From Bhargavaea changchunensis (GTDB lineage Bacteria > Bacillota > Bacilli > Bacillales_A > Planococcaceae), in contig NZ_JBHTCT010000007.1 of NCBI RefSeq assembly GCF_042665595.1, positions 62,001 through 126,000 on the forward strand: DNA of 64,000 nucleotides. Direction: 5' to 3'. Each line of letters opens with the position of its first letter. Position 1 is the first letter of the stretch. Position numbers and translations under genes: made by a program. The notes under the pieces are model-generated. The model saw only the letters and a list, made by a program, of their open reading frames with translations. It searched no databases and was not told the origin of the DNA. Positions 52,848 through 60,947 of this stretch are shown here, in pieces.

Positions 52848-53951
52848 TCATACGGATTCCGCCGTTTTTCCTGCTGTGTCCCGTCTGCCGAACGCGAATC
52901 TGAGAAACAGCGGGACCAGGAACAGGATAAAAAATACACGGAACAGCTGGTAGGCCGCAACCATGGACACATCCGCCCGTATTTCGTGGGCAGTCACCCC
53001 CATCTCCGGAAGGCCGCCCGGCGCGATGCACAGGAATGCGGTCGCCATGGACATCGGATGGATCAAGTGAAGGATGTAGGCGAGCAAAAGTGCAAACCCG
53101 ACCATGAGCGATCCCGAAACAAGGGAAAATGGCAGCAGCTTTTTCCAGTCCTTGAGCATGTCCAGCCTGATGCTGAGACCGAGATAGACCCCCATCAGAA
53201 GCTGAGCGGCCACCATCAGCAATGGAGGCAGATGAGGCGCGGGAAATCCGCTTACCGTCAGAATCGCCGCCGTGATCAGCGGGCCGAGAATCCAGGGGGT
53301 CGGGAACCTCAGGCGCAGTGCCAGTGCCGTGCCGGTCAAAACAGCAACCACGGTCATCAGCAAGTGCATCATGCTGCCGGGTACTGCCTGCTCCACCACT
53401 GCTGAGGATGCAGGGATCCCGCTGTCCGATCCGCCCGCAAAAGCATACGTTGCCAGCATCGGTACCATGAACGTGACGGCGAGCATCCGGATCGTCTGCA
53501 TGAAAGTCACGATTGTCGGGTCTGCGCCCCTGATCTCTTCGCTCAGCATCGTCATCTGGGACAAGCCGCCGGGCGTCGTTCCCATGACCGCGCTCGGCGC
53601 ATTGATGCCGGTAAGCTTGGAGGCAAGGTAGGCGATTCCCAGACCGACGATGACCATGAGCACGGTGCTCACCGTCATGGACGGCAGCTGGCCTGCAATC
53701 TGCGACGCGCTTTGGGCGGTGAACGACAGGCCCATGCTGTAGCCGAGCAGCATCTGGCCCCCATTTTTAAAGTTTTTGGGCCAATACAATGTCCGCTTCG
53801 TCAGCAGATTCCACAGGATCACCGCCGTCAGCGGGCCAAGCATCCATGCGAGCGGCAGGCCGATCCATGAAAAGATGGCCCCGCCTGCCAGCCCGCACAG
53901 CAACGCTTCAAAAAGCTGATTCCATTTTTTCTTATTCTCCGGTGTCTTCAT
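52848..53951 (-). CDS. AbrB-family (ammonia monooxygenase-like) membrane protein
   Basis: 367 residues with about ten hydrophobic segments in two repeated halves (GLPLAWMLGPLTAVILWNLL and TPWILGPLITAAILTVSG), typical of the AbrB duplication family, putative transporters. ATG 53951 follows GGGGC. Function unknown; monocistronic. Confidence 0.8.
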   Translation of the reverse strand: MKTPENKKKWNQLFEALLCGLAGGAIFSWIGLPLAWMLGPLTAVILWNLLTKRTLYWPKNFKNGGQMLLGYSMGLSFTAQSASQIAGQLPSMTVSTVLMVIVGLGIAYLASKLTGINAPSAVMGTTPGGLSQMTMLSEEIRGADPTIVTFMQTIRMLAVTFMVPMLATYAFAGGSDSGIPASSAVVEQAVPGSMMHLLMTVVAVLTGTALALRLRFPTPWILGPLITAAILTVSGFPAPHLPPLLMVAAQLLMGVYLGLSIRLDMLKDWKKLLPFSLVSGSLMVGFALLLAYILHLIHPMSMATAFLCIAPGGLPEMGVTAHEIRADVSMVAAYQLFRVFFILFLVPLFLRFAFGRRDTAGKTAESV

Positions 53952-54145
53952 CTTGGTGCCCCTCTGCCTTGTCAATAAAAGTCTTTAATCTATCTTAGCA
54001 CTTTTACAAAGGCGATTGAGCGAAGGCGCGGGGAGCGTTTCCGAAAAAAGGGTTCCGTTCCGCTACTATCGAACTAATTGGGTATAGATGATCATTGTAT
54101 GTTCGTGCAATAAGACGTTTTCTCAGATCAGAAGGAGGCTGTGCC

Positions 54146-54757
54146 ATGTTTCCTTTTATCCAAAGAAGAAAAACGATCCAAACTGCCGAAAGCAGATTTT
54201 CATACCGCTATGCCGCGCATTCTCCGGAAGCGGATATGCTGGCCGATATTGCCTCGGAGCTTGCTCTTCTGCACCGGTCACACAGTGGTGACATCGTCTT
54301 CCTATGTATCGGGTCGGACCGCTCAACCGGGGATTCGTATGGCCCCTTTGTCGGGAAGATGCTCAAAGATCAGCAGTTTCCGCATCCCGTCTATGGAACC
54401 ATCGAGGAGCCCGTCCATGCGCTGAACCTGAAAAAGGTGCTCGGGGAGATCCGTGGCCGATATACCGATCCGCTGATCGTCAGCATCGACGCCTGCCTGG
54501 GGGACACCCATCAGATCGGTTCGATCCTGTTTAATGATGGCCCGCTCATCCCCGGATATGCCATCCAGAATCCGCTGCCCGGTGTGGGCGACTGTCACTT
54601 CAAGGGCGTCGTGAACCATCTTGATCCCTACTTTCCCGCCGATTCACTGAATAACACGCGGCTGGATACAGTCCTCCGTCTCGCTGAAATTACGTCGGGG
54701 ATCATTGTGGATTCGACCAGGCAATCCATCCTGGAAGTGCGCGAAGAAATCGTTTGA
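54146..54757 (+). CDS. yyaC: YyaC-like spore-associated protein (DUF1256)
   Basis: 203 residues with the YyaC/DUF1256 pattern: FLCIGSDRSTGDSYGPFVG, GTIEEPVHALNL, IDACLG, GPLIPGYAIQNPLPGVGD. Related to germination protease-type folds and found in spore formers; the main hint that this organism sporulates. AGGAGG 7 nt before ATG 54146. Confidence 0.88.
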   Translation: MFPFIQRRKTIQTAESRFSYRYAAHSPEADMLADIASELALLHRSHSGDIVFLCIGSDRSTGDSYGPFVGKMLKDQQFPHPVYGTIEEPVHALNLKKVLGEIRGRYTDPLIVSIDACLGDTHQIGSILFNDGPLIPGYAIQNPLPGVGDCHFKGVVNHLDPYFPADSLNNTRLDTVLRLAEITSGIIVDSTRQSILEVREEIV

Positions 54758-54775
54758 GCCGGGCGCAGGGTCCTT

Positions 54776-55801
54776 TCACCCGCCCATGATCCGGTCAAAT
54801 TCATTTTCCTTTGGAAACGTCAGCGTCAAAACGGTGCCCCGTCCTTGTTCAGAAACGGCGGACAGCCGGATACCGAGCCTCAAGGCGACTGTGTCGGCCA
54901 GGTACAGGCCGAGCCCCGTCGCAGCGTTGTGGATGCGGCCCGTCCCGCCCGTGAAGCCCTTCTCGAAAATTCGCGGGAGGTCGTGCAACGGGATGCCCGG
55001 GCCTTCGTCTTCAATTTGCACCCGGATATTGCCATCAGTGGAACGGTCGGCTGTGATGGTGATCGCGCCGCCGACCGGGCTATACTTCACCGCGTTCGTC
55101 AATATCTGGCGGATGATGAAGCGTGCCCATTTCACGTCCGTCCGGACAGGGAGGTCGTCCCCCTCCAGTTCGACCGCGACGTCCTTTTCCAAGCACCAGG
55201 CCGCGAGTTCACGGATTTCGGGTGCGGTGAGCGAGCGCACGCTTGCCGTCTCCGGCAGGAAATCGGCAGCCAGCGTCGGCATACGCGAAATGTACAGCTG
55301 CCGGTCAATCAGCAGATGGAGGCGAAGCCACTCAGCGGCGATCCGGCGCATGGCCGGATCCGCCCGGTGCTCATCCAGAATCAGCTTCATCGCTGTCATC
55401 GGCGCTTTCGCCTCGTGCACCCACGCCGCCAGGTAATCCGCCTCCAAGTATTGGGCATCCGCGAGCTTCGCCAGCTCCTCGCGGTGCGCGCGGGAGGCCG
55501 TGGTGAGCAGCTCTGCCGTCGTTCGTTCCAAGCCGGACGGCCGCTCCGGCAGAAGCTCCTCCCACTCCCGGAGCGATTCATCGGAAAGCCGTGACATCTC
55601 CCGCAGAAACACCGTTTCCCGCCGCCATCGCCAGAAAATAAACAGAGCAAATACGGCGATCAGGAGGAAGTTCATATACAGGACGGAAGCCGCTTCGATC
55701 TCAATCCCTTCATCAAGGATGATGATCAGGTCCGCGAGAAGGAGTGCAGCCAGGAAAAACAGGATCCATGGAAGACGGGATTTCAGATAAGGAATGAACA
55801 T
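54776..55801 (-). CDS. BceS-type intramembrane-sensing histidine kinase
   Basis: 341 residues. Two membrane helices (about 10-26 and 40-58) with almost no extracellular loop, as in BceS kinases that sense the flux of a Bce transporter. H-box WVHEAKAPMTAMK, N-box NAVKYSPVGG, G-boxes EDEGPGIPL and TGLGLYLAD. ATG 55801 is 10 nt after AAGGAGG. Separated from its regulator gene by array E. Confidence 0.88.
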   Translation of the reverse strand: MFIPYLKSRLPWILFFLAALLLADLIIILDEGIEIEAASVLYMNFLLIAVFALFIFWRWRRETVFLREMSRLSDESLREWEELLPERPSGLERTTAELLTTASRAHREELAKLADAQYLEADYLAAWVHEAKAPMTAMKLILDEHRADPAMRRIAAEWLRLHLLIDRQLYISRMPTLAADFLPETASVRSLTAPEIRELAAWCLEKDVAVELEGDDLPVRTDVKWARFIIRQILTNAVKYSPVGGAITITADRSTDGNIRVQIEDEGPGIPLHDLPRIFEKGFTGGTGRIHNAATGLGLYLADTVALRLGIRLSAVSEQGRGTVLTLTFPKENEFDRIMGG

Positions 55802-55852
55802 GATGGGCTTGCCTCCTTCGATATTGCGGAACCGGTCCGCGAATCTGGGTTG

Positions 55853-55998
55853 ATTTCGTCATTCAACCATTTAATTTCGTCATTGGACGGAAAAGTTTCG
55901 TCATTCAGCTGCCTGATGGTGACGAATGACGAAATTGTAGTCGCGAATGATGAAATCGGGACATCGAATGACGAAATCCAGACCCCGAATGACGAAAC
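55853..55998. repeat. 21-bp periodic array E (dyad-symmetric, inside two-component operon)
   Basis: Three CGTCATT cores at 55857, 55878 and 55899; four inverted cores at 55925, 55946 (AATGATG variant), 55967 and 55988. Same 21-bp step and same 26-bp central step as arrays A and B. It occupies the gap between response-regulator stop and kinase start. Confidence 0.93.
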
Positions 55999-56026
55999 CG
56001 GGCCTCTTCGCCCGCTCATCCCCACT

Positions 56027-56710
56027 CTATTCCTCCACCGCCACATATCCCATGCCCTTTTTCGTCACGATCTTCTCTCCAAGGCCGATTTCCTCAAGCT
56101 TATTCCGCAGCCGGTTGATGTTCACCGTCAGGGTATTATCATTCACGAACCGCTCGTCGTCCCAGAGCTTCCGTATGAGCTCATCGCGCGTCACGATTTC
56201 ATTGCGTGACTCCACGAGAACGGCGAGGATGAAGAATTCGTTCTTCGTCAGCTCCACGTCGGTGCCGCCGGAGCGGATGATGCCCCGCTTCAGGTCAAGC
56301 ACCGCTCCGTTCCACTCCACAATGTCCGGCTTTTCTTCTGCATAGGCATATGTGCGCCGGAGGATCGCCTGGAGCTTGGCCAGGAGAACATCCGAATTAA
56401 ACGGCTTCTGGATAAAGTCGTCCCCGCCCATCGACATAGCCATTACCTGATCCATCGGGTGGTCGCGCGACGATAAAAAGACGATCGGCACGTTCGATTC
56501 CGATCGGATTTCCCGGCACCAGTGGTATCCGTCAAATGCAGGCAGTCCGATGTCGAGAATCACGAGATGCGGACCGGCCGCCCGGAACGATTCCATCACA
56601 CCGTGGAAATCGTCGGGCCCGGTGACCGTCAAGCCCCACTGCCCGAGCTTTTCAGACAGCGACCGGAAAATCGCTTCGTCGTCCTCCACCAAAAACACCG
56701 TAAACTCCAT
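56027..56710 (-). CDS. BceR-type response regulator (OmpR family)
   Basis: 227 residues: receiver domain with acidic pocket Glu9-Asp10-Asp11 and phospho-acceptor Asp53 (ILDIGLP), and a winged-helix domain with VTRDELIRKLWDDERFVNDNTLTVNINRLR, a BceR-type recognition region. Transcribed before the kinase gene. It probably activates a Bce-type transporter; the nearest candidate is at 37.4-40.1 kb. Confidence 0.88.
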   Translation of the reverse strand: MEFTVFLVEDDEAIFRSLSEKLGQWGLTVTGPDDFHGVMESFRAAGPHLVILDIGLPAFDGYHWCREIRSESNVPIVFLSSRDHPMDQVMAMSMGGDDFIQKPFNSDVLLAKLQAILRRTYAYAEEKPDIVEWNGAVLDLKRGIIRSGGTDVELTKNEFFILAVLVESRNEIVTRDELIRKLWDDERFVNDNTLTVNINRLRNKLEEIGLGEKIVTKKGMGYVAVEE

Positions 56711-56770
56711 CGCGCAGTCCTCCCTTTTCCATCAGTTTACCGGAAAACTCCGGAAAATTTGAATAAACAT

Positions 56771-56795
56771 GAATAACTCTCAGACAAACGGGTAC
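56771..56795 (+). promoter_or_regulatory. SigB-like promoter of sRNA copy 1
   Basis: GAATAA (56771-56776), 13-bp spacer, GGGTAC (56790-56795); SigB consensus GTTTAA-N12/14-GGGTAT. Confidence 0.5.
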
Positions 56796-56800
56796 CATAT

Positions 56801-56878
56801 GAGCAACCCCACTTCTCTATTTCCCCCTTTTAGAGAATGCAGGTCCTGGCCCGCCGGCGATGTCGGCGGGCATTTTTT
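56801..56878 (+). ncRNA. Candidate small RNA, copy 1
   Basis: About 77 nt: AACCCCAC, hairpin TTCTCTA/TAGAGAA with loop TTTCCCCCTTT, linker TGCAGGTCCTGG, terminator CCCGCCG/CGGCGGG and a T tract. Two further copies lie at 57450 and 57627. No ribosome site or open frame of note. Confidence 0.75.
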
Positions 56879-56976
56879 GTGTTCGATAAAAAGAAGTAAT
56901 GTTGCCACTTCTCTTTCTTTTATCCAAAGGCTTGCCAAGCAAAGAGGAATAGATTACACTTCAATACACAGTTATA

Positions 56977-56989
56977 TTAAGTAACTTAA
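56977..56989. promoter_or_regulatory. Palindrome upstream of the DoxX gene
   Basis: TTAAGTAACTTAA is a perfect 13-bp palindrome next to a possible -10 TATATT (56973-56978); operator candidate for a MarR/HxlR-type regulator. Confidence 0.4.
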
Positions 56990-57013
56990 AAACAAAAGGA
57001 GAGTTGTTTAGAT

Positions 57014-57412
57014 ATGAACAAGAACGATATCGCAAAAGTCATTTTGAGGGTCATCCTCGGTTTTACTTTCTTCATTCACGGACTGGTTAAGTTCCAGGGG
57101 GGCATTGCCAATACTGCAGGATACTTTGACAGCCTCGGCATCCCGGGATTCATGGCATATGTCGTTGCCACTATTGAGCTTTTGGGCGGTTTGGCCATGA
57201 TTCTTGGGATCGGAACAAAAATTGTCGGCATTCTTTTCGCCATCATCATGGTCGGTGCCATCTTTACCGCAAAGCTTTCGCTCGGCTTCCTGGGCGATGG
57301 ACAGATGGCGGGCTACGAACTGGATCTGATCCTGCTTGCAGCTTCCCTGTACTTTGTGCTCGCCGACCGTTCGGTTCTGTCGATTGACCATAAACTTGCC
57401 CAAAAAGGATAA
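57014..57412 (+). CDS. DoxX-family membrane protein
   Basis: 132 residues, four membrane helices: VILRVILGFTFFIHGLVKF, GFMAYVVATIELLGGLAMILGI and the C-terminal LLAASLYFVLADR. DoxX/MhqP-like proteins are linked to thiol or quinone stress. AAAGGAGAG site. Flanked by sRNA copies 1 and 2. Confidence 0.85.
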   Translation: MNKNDIAKVILRVILGFTFFIHGLVKFQGGIANTAGYFDSLGIPGFMAYVVATIELLGGLAMILGIGTKIVGILFAIIMVGAIFTAKLSLGFLGDGQMAGYELDLILLAASLYFVLADRSVLSIDHKLAQKG

Positions 57413-57418
57413 TTGTAC

Positions 57419-57444
57419 GATTACTTTTCCTATTAACCGGGTAC
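57419..57444 (+). promoter_or_regulatory. SigB-like promoter of sRNA copy 2
   Basis: GATTAC (57419-57424), 14-bp spacer, GGGTAC (57439-57444). Confidence 0.45.
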
Positions 57445-57449
57445 ACTAT

Positions 57450-57527
57450 TTCCAACCCCACTTCTCTATTTCCCCCTTTAGAGAAAGCAGGTCCTGGCCC
57501 GCCGGCGATGTCGGCGGGAATTTTTTT
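57450..57527 (+). ncRNA. Candidate small RNA, copy 2
   Basis: Same layout as copy 1: AACCCCAC, TTCTCTA/TAGAGAA hairpin with C5 loop (one T fewer), AGCAGGTCCTGG, CCCGCCG/CGGCGGG terminator, T7. Confidence 0.75.
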
Positions 57528-57596
57528 ATGGAAAGACGTGCGGAACCCCTTCTCCCCCGGGCGGGACGAAAACCATCAGGAAATTTGCTTCTTTAT

Positions 57597-57621
57597 GATT
57601 AAAATCCGACGGACCGGGTAT
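57597..57621 (+). promoter_or_regulatory. SigB-like promoter of sRNA copy 3
   Basis: GATTAA (57597-57602), 13-bp spacer, GGGTAT (57616-57621); best match of the three (11 of 12 consensus positions). Confidence 0.6.
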
Positions 57622-57626
57622 CCTAT

Positions 57627-57704
57627 GACCAGCCCCACTTCTCTATTTCCCCCTTTTAGAGAATGCAGGTTTTTGATCCGCCCGGTTGTCGGCGGATCTT
57701 TTTT
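57627..57704 (+). ncRNA. Candidate small RNA, copy 3
   Basis: AGCCCCAC, same TTCTCTA/TAGAGAA hairpin and C-rich loop. The terminator stem is GATCCGCC/GGCGGATC, differing from copies 1 and 2 by paired changes that keep pairing. Confidence 0.75.
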
Positions 57705-57710
57705 ATGCAA

Positions 57711-57752
57711 AAAGAACCCTCCATCCAGAATCGGATGGAGGGTTCTGCGCAT
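57711..57752 (-). terminator. Terminator of the sortase operon
   Basis: GAACCCTCCATCC pairs with GGATGGAGGGTTC, followed by TTTTTG on the minus strand. Confidence 0.9.
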
Positions 57753-57759
57753 TGAACCA

Positions 57760-58329
57760 TCAGTTTGCCGGGTAAGCGTAAAAGACGAATCGTTCCGGAG
57801 CGGCACCCAGTGCATCAAACGGGTAGCATGTCGAGACAACGAGGACTTCCTCGCCCATGCTCCGGATGACGGTCGTGTCATCCGCATCGACAATCTCAGT
57901 GTCACGGATCACATATTCGTGCCCGCCGTAAGGCATCTGGACGATGAAAGTATCACCGATCTCAAGCTCCGCAAACCTTTTGAACACCGTATCGCGGTGC
58001 CCTGCCAGCAGAATCTGTTCACCCTGCCCGGGGAAAACCGATTCCGACAAGTGGCCCACGCCCTTCATAAGAGCATCCGGATCCGTCCCTTCCACGATCG
58101 GCAATTCCTTGCCCAGTTTCGGCACTTGGAGAATACCGATCGCCTCCCCCGTTGAAGCAGCGAAATCCATTGCGCTCCCGTTTGCTTCTGTTGATTGGTT
58201 TTGTTCAAGCCGTTCCTTCGCTTCCACGAGTGACTGCTCCTGTGCTTTTGAGTGACTGAAATAGGACCAGCCTGCAAACAAAAGCGCTGCCGCGCCGATG
58301 ACGATCAGGATGTTGCTGATCCATTTCAT
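57760..58329 (-). CDS. srtD: Class D sortase
   Basis: 189 residues with an N-terminal membrane anchor (5-22) and a sortase domain with catalytic His111 (LAGHRDTVF), Cys168 (VSTCYPF) and Arg180 (PERFVFYA). Small size and partner motif point to class D. Attaches LPxTA-type proteins to the peptidoglycan; the LPKTA protein directly upstream in the operon is the evident substrate. Confidence 0.88.
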   Translation of the reverse strand: MKWISNILIVIGAAALLFAGWSYFSHSKAQEQSLVEAKERLEQNQSTEANGSAMDFAASTGEAIGILQVPKLGKELPIVEGTDPDALMKGVGHLSESVFPGQGEQILLAGHRDTVFKRFAELEIGDTFIVQMPYGGHEYVIRDTEIVDADDTTVIRSMGEEVLVVSTCYPFDALGAAPERFVFYAYPAN

Positions 58330-58370
58330 CTGTCCTTCTCCCTTCTAATGCCGGGTATCTTCCGAAAGCA

Positions 58371-60737
58371 TTACTGCACGTTTCTTCCCTTGCGTGAAAA
58401 ACGTCTCATCAGCAGGCCTGCGAGGAGCACGCCGCCTCCTGCCAGTCCCAATGCACCGGTCGCTGTAGCGGTCTTCGGAAGCTTTTGGCCGGAACTGCTG
58501 CCGCTTGTACCGCTCGTCCCCTTCGTACCGGACTCTGCCTTGTGGTCCGAGCCTGTACCGGAAGTTTCTGCTTTTTCAACGGTCACTTGAACCGGCTCGC
58601 TCAACTTGCCATCCGCATTCGCCTGGCGGAATTCGAGCACAGTGCCCGCAGTAAACGGATTTTCCAGCTTCATGCTGAACTTGCCGTCTTCATCTACTTC
58701 CGCTTTACCGATTTCCTCGTTATCCAAATACCCAAGAACGGTATGACCCGGCAGACCTTTGCCCGTCACTGTCCGGTCTTTATCGGTAATCCGTTGGACT
58801 GTAGGCTTCTGCACGACCGCATCTCCGGCTTTCTGAACAGTCACTTGTACAGTGTCACTATACTGGCCGTCTTCAGAAACTTGGAGCAGTTCCACTACCG
58901 TTCCTGCCTGAAGAGGTTCTGCAAGTTCAATGACAAAACGGCCATCTTCATCCACATCCGCAACACCGATCAGTTCCTCTCCGACTCCTGCGAGAACAAC
59001 ATTGCCTGCGCCTGCAGCACCGGTAATGCCAAGGTCGTCGTCATCGATCGGGTCCACTGTCGGCGCGTCGAGTGACATTTCTGCCTTCAGAACCGTTTTG
59101 AAAGTGAAGTCACTGTACTCTTCCGCTTCATTCACCTGGATAAAGCCGACTTCCGTTCCTGCCTCCAGAGGCGCTTCCAACTCCATCAGGAAAGAGCCAT
59201 CTTCCATTACCTCAGCAATACCGACCAGATCCTCTTCGGTAACTGCTGCGACCAAATTACCCGGACCGGCTGTTCCCGTAACGACATAGTCAATATCGTA
59301 GATATCATCGACCACAGGCAGTTCGAGCGTCGGTTCAAAATCCCCGCCATCCGGAGCCGGAAGGACTTCTACATACACGGACTCACTTCTTTGTCCGTCT
59401 TCTGTTTGCTGGTAAAACTCAATGACTTCCCCTGGCTCCAAAGGCCTTTGCAGCTCCATTCCAAAGAAGCCGTTGTTTTCAATAATGATCTCGTCTGCAA
59501 AATAAACAAATGGCGGCTCAACAACCGCGTGGCCGATATGGTCGCCTCCTTCTGACCTTGCAAAGACGGTCGCCCCGACCAATCCTTCGCCAAAAGCAAA
59601 CTGATCGCCTCCGAACAAGTAGATGCTGGATGGCCCTTTAGGAATTTTCACCGGATCAGATTCTTCTCCAAAGTCTGCTTCGGCCTTTATCTCCGAATGC
59701 TTCAATTCTTGTTCATTTGGCTTAACATTTGTCAGTGCCGCCTGGATGATCACCGTATTATCGGCTCGGACAGGCTTTTCTATCCTCAAGGTTGTCTCGG
59801 CATGTATTGAGTTCACCTTCGGCAATCCTTCAAGGCTGGTTGTCCATTTTGAATCTTTCTCTTCAATACCAGTACGGAATTCTTCAATCAGCTTGTTCAG
59901 CTCGGCTTTTCCGGGCTCAATGATTTCAGAGATAATCTCATCAATCAGAAGGTTGGAATCTGTGATAGGTGCAGCAGCCTCTTCCGGATCCTGCTGTTCT
60001 TTTTCACTCACGGCAAGGCCTTCCATGCTCGACCGAACTCCTTCAACGGAATCCAAAACAACCTTCTCAATCTCGCTTTCCAAGTGGGTGTACAGGCCTA
60101 TAAAATCATCCGATCCTTTCGAGTCTTCCATAAAATTAGCAATGAACGCTCCCGATATCTCCTCATCAAAAGATATCTCTACATCTCCCTCAAATACCGG
60201 AAGGGATGCGAGTTTTTCATTGGGGTCTTCAAGTTGTGTGACAGCCGCTTCGATGGCCGGCATTCCTTCGACTGCTATCACATCTGAAACTTTCATGTTG
60301 CCGGTATCCTCAATGTCCGATGCAAGCTTCATTTCCAGCTGTCCGATGACGTCTCCAACCTTGTCTCTAATCGGCTTCAGTTCACTTTCTAATTCCGTTA
60401 ACTGGGACATTGCAATCGAAGATGGCTCGATCGTCGTGGTCACCGTCCCATGTTCTTGCCACTTGTCCGAGAGAAAAGGAGCATAAAAAACAACTGCTTG
60501 TGCAGATCCTTCATTGTCATTCGCCGGTCCTGCAAGGCTCAAATCAAGTTTGTAATGATCTCCCTCGTCGCGTACATTTGCCGTCAGCTGCAAGGCGCTT
60601 TCAGGTTGTTCCGCAAATGTCCGGGCCGGAGCTGCTCCAAACGGAATGGTGCTGAATACAAGTGCCGCTGCAATGCCTGCAGTGGCGATAGTCTTTCTGA
60701 TCGGATTTCCTCTTTTTTTACGGTTAAGCGGGTTCAT
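58371..60737 (-). CDS. Cell-wall anchored surface protein with LPKTA sorting signal
   Basis: 788 residues. Signal peptide with a long Lys/Arg-rich front (to about residue 43), large alpha/beta N-terminal part, then three Ig-like (Big_6-type) repeats of about 80 residues, each ending in (E/L)xxQxxxxGxxS(D/E). A Ser/Gly/Thr linker, sorting signal LPKTA, a membrane helix and a positive tail (MRRFSRKGRNVQ) follow. ATG 60737 lies after AAAGGAA. Role in adhesion or biofilm is inferred. Confidence 0.85.
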   Translation of the reverse strand: MNPLNRKKRGNPIRKTIATAGIAAALVFSTIPFGAAPARTFAEQPESALQLTANVRDEGDHYKLDLSLAGPANDNEGSAQAVVFYAPFLSDKWQEHGTVTTTIEPSSIAMSQLTELESELKPIRDKVGDVIGQLEMKLASDIEDTGNMKVSDVIAVEGMPAIEAAVTQLEDPNEKLASLPVFEGDVEISFDEEISGAFIANFMEDSKGSDDFIGLYTHLESEIEKVVLDSVEGVRSSMEGLAVSEKEQQDPEEAAAPITDSNLLIDEIISEIIEPGKAELNKLIEEFRTGIEEKDSKWTTSLEGLPKVNSIHAETTLRIEKPVRADNTVIIQAALTNVKPNEQELKHSEIKAEADFGEESDPVKIPKGPSSIYLFGGDQFAFGEGLVGATVFARSEGGDHIGHAVVEPPFVYFADEIIIENNGFFGMELQRPLEPGEVIEFYQQTEDGQRSESVYVEVLPAPDGGDFEPTLELPVVDDIYDIDYVVTGTAGPGNLVAAVTEEDLVGIAEVMEDGSFLMELEAPLEAGTEVGFIQVNEAEEYSDFTFKTVLKAEMSLDAPTVDPIDDDDLGITGAAGAGNVVLAGVGEELIGVADVDEDGRFVIELAEPLQAGTVVELLQVSEDGQYSDTVQVTVQKAGDAVVQKPTVQRITDKDRTVTGKGLPGHTVLGYLDNEEIGKAEVDEDGKFSMKLENPFTAGTVLEFRQANADGKLSEPVQVTVEKAETSGTGSDHKAESGTKGTSGTSGSSSGQKLPKTATATGALGLAGGGVLLAGLLMRRFSRKGRNVQ

Positions 60738-60850
60738 GCGTACGCTTCCTTTCCATCCGGTAATGGGTTGATAGAGACCGGCGATGCGCACGTCCGCTAA
60801 AAAGTCGGTAGGGCAATCTTCCCGGTTTGAGCTATTGAATTCGACCTATC
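60738..60850 (-). other. Structured leader candidate of the surface-protein gene
   Basis: On the minus strand GATAG (about 60849-60845) can pair with CTATC (60771-60767), enclosing CCGG and GGGC/GCCC elements. I could not match it to a known riboswitch. Confidence 0.3.
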
Positions 60851-60908
60851 ATAATGGAATCCCTTCAAGTATTTTCCCTTTAAAAATATATATTTCCTAC
60901 ACGAAAAA

Positions 60909-60942
60909 GTGACCGTTGCCCAAACCGGCAGCGGTCACTCAA
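60909..60942 (-). terminator. Terminator of the PepSY gene
   Basis: GTGACCG pairs with CGGTCAC with an inner CTGCC/GGCAA stem; T tract on the minus strand is short. Confidence 0.6.
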
Positions 60943-60947
60943 TTTTA

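Noticed and set aside
14238..56005. Short proteins with heptad SSF/NDE repeats encoded by the 21-bp arrays
   Set aside because: A 21-bp period automatically gives seven-residue repeats in all frames. There are no ribosome sites, array A has a stop between units in the same frame, and the mirrored halves would code unrelated peptides. T/C variation at the E codon position is suggestive but not enough.
60738..60850. c-di-GMP-I riboswitch before the surface-protein gene
   Set aside because: Lacks the GGGCAAACC and GACGCAAAGCC cores of that class.
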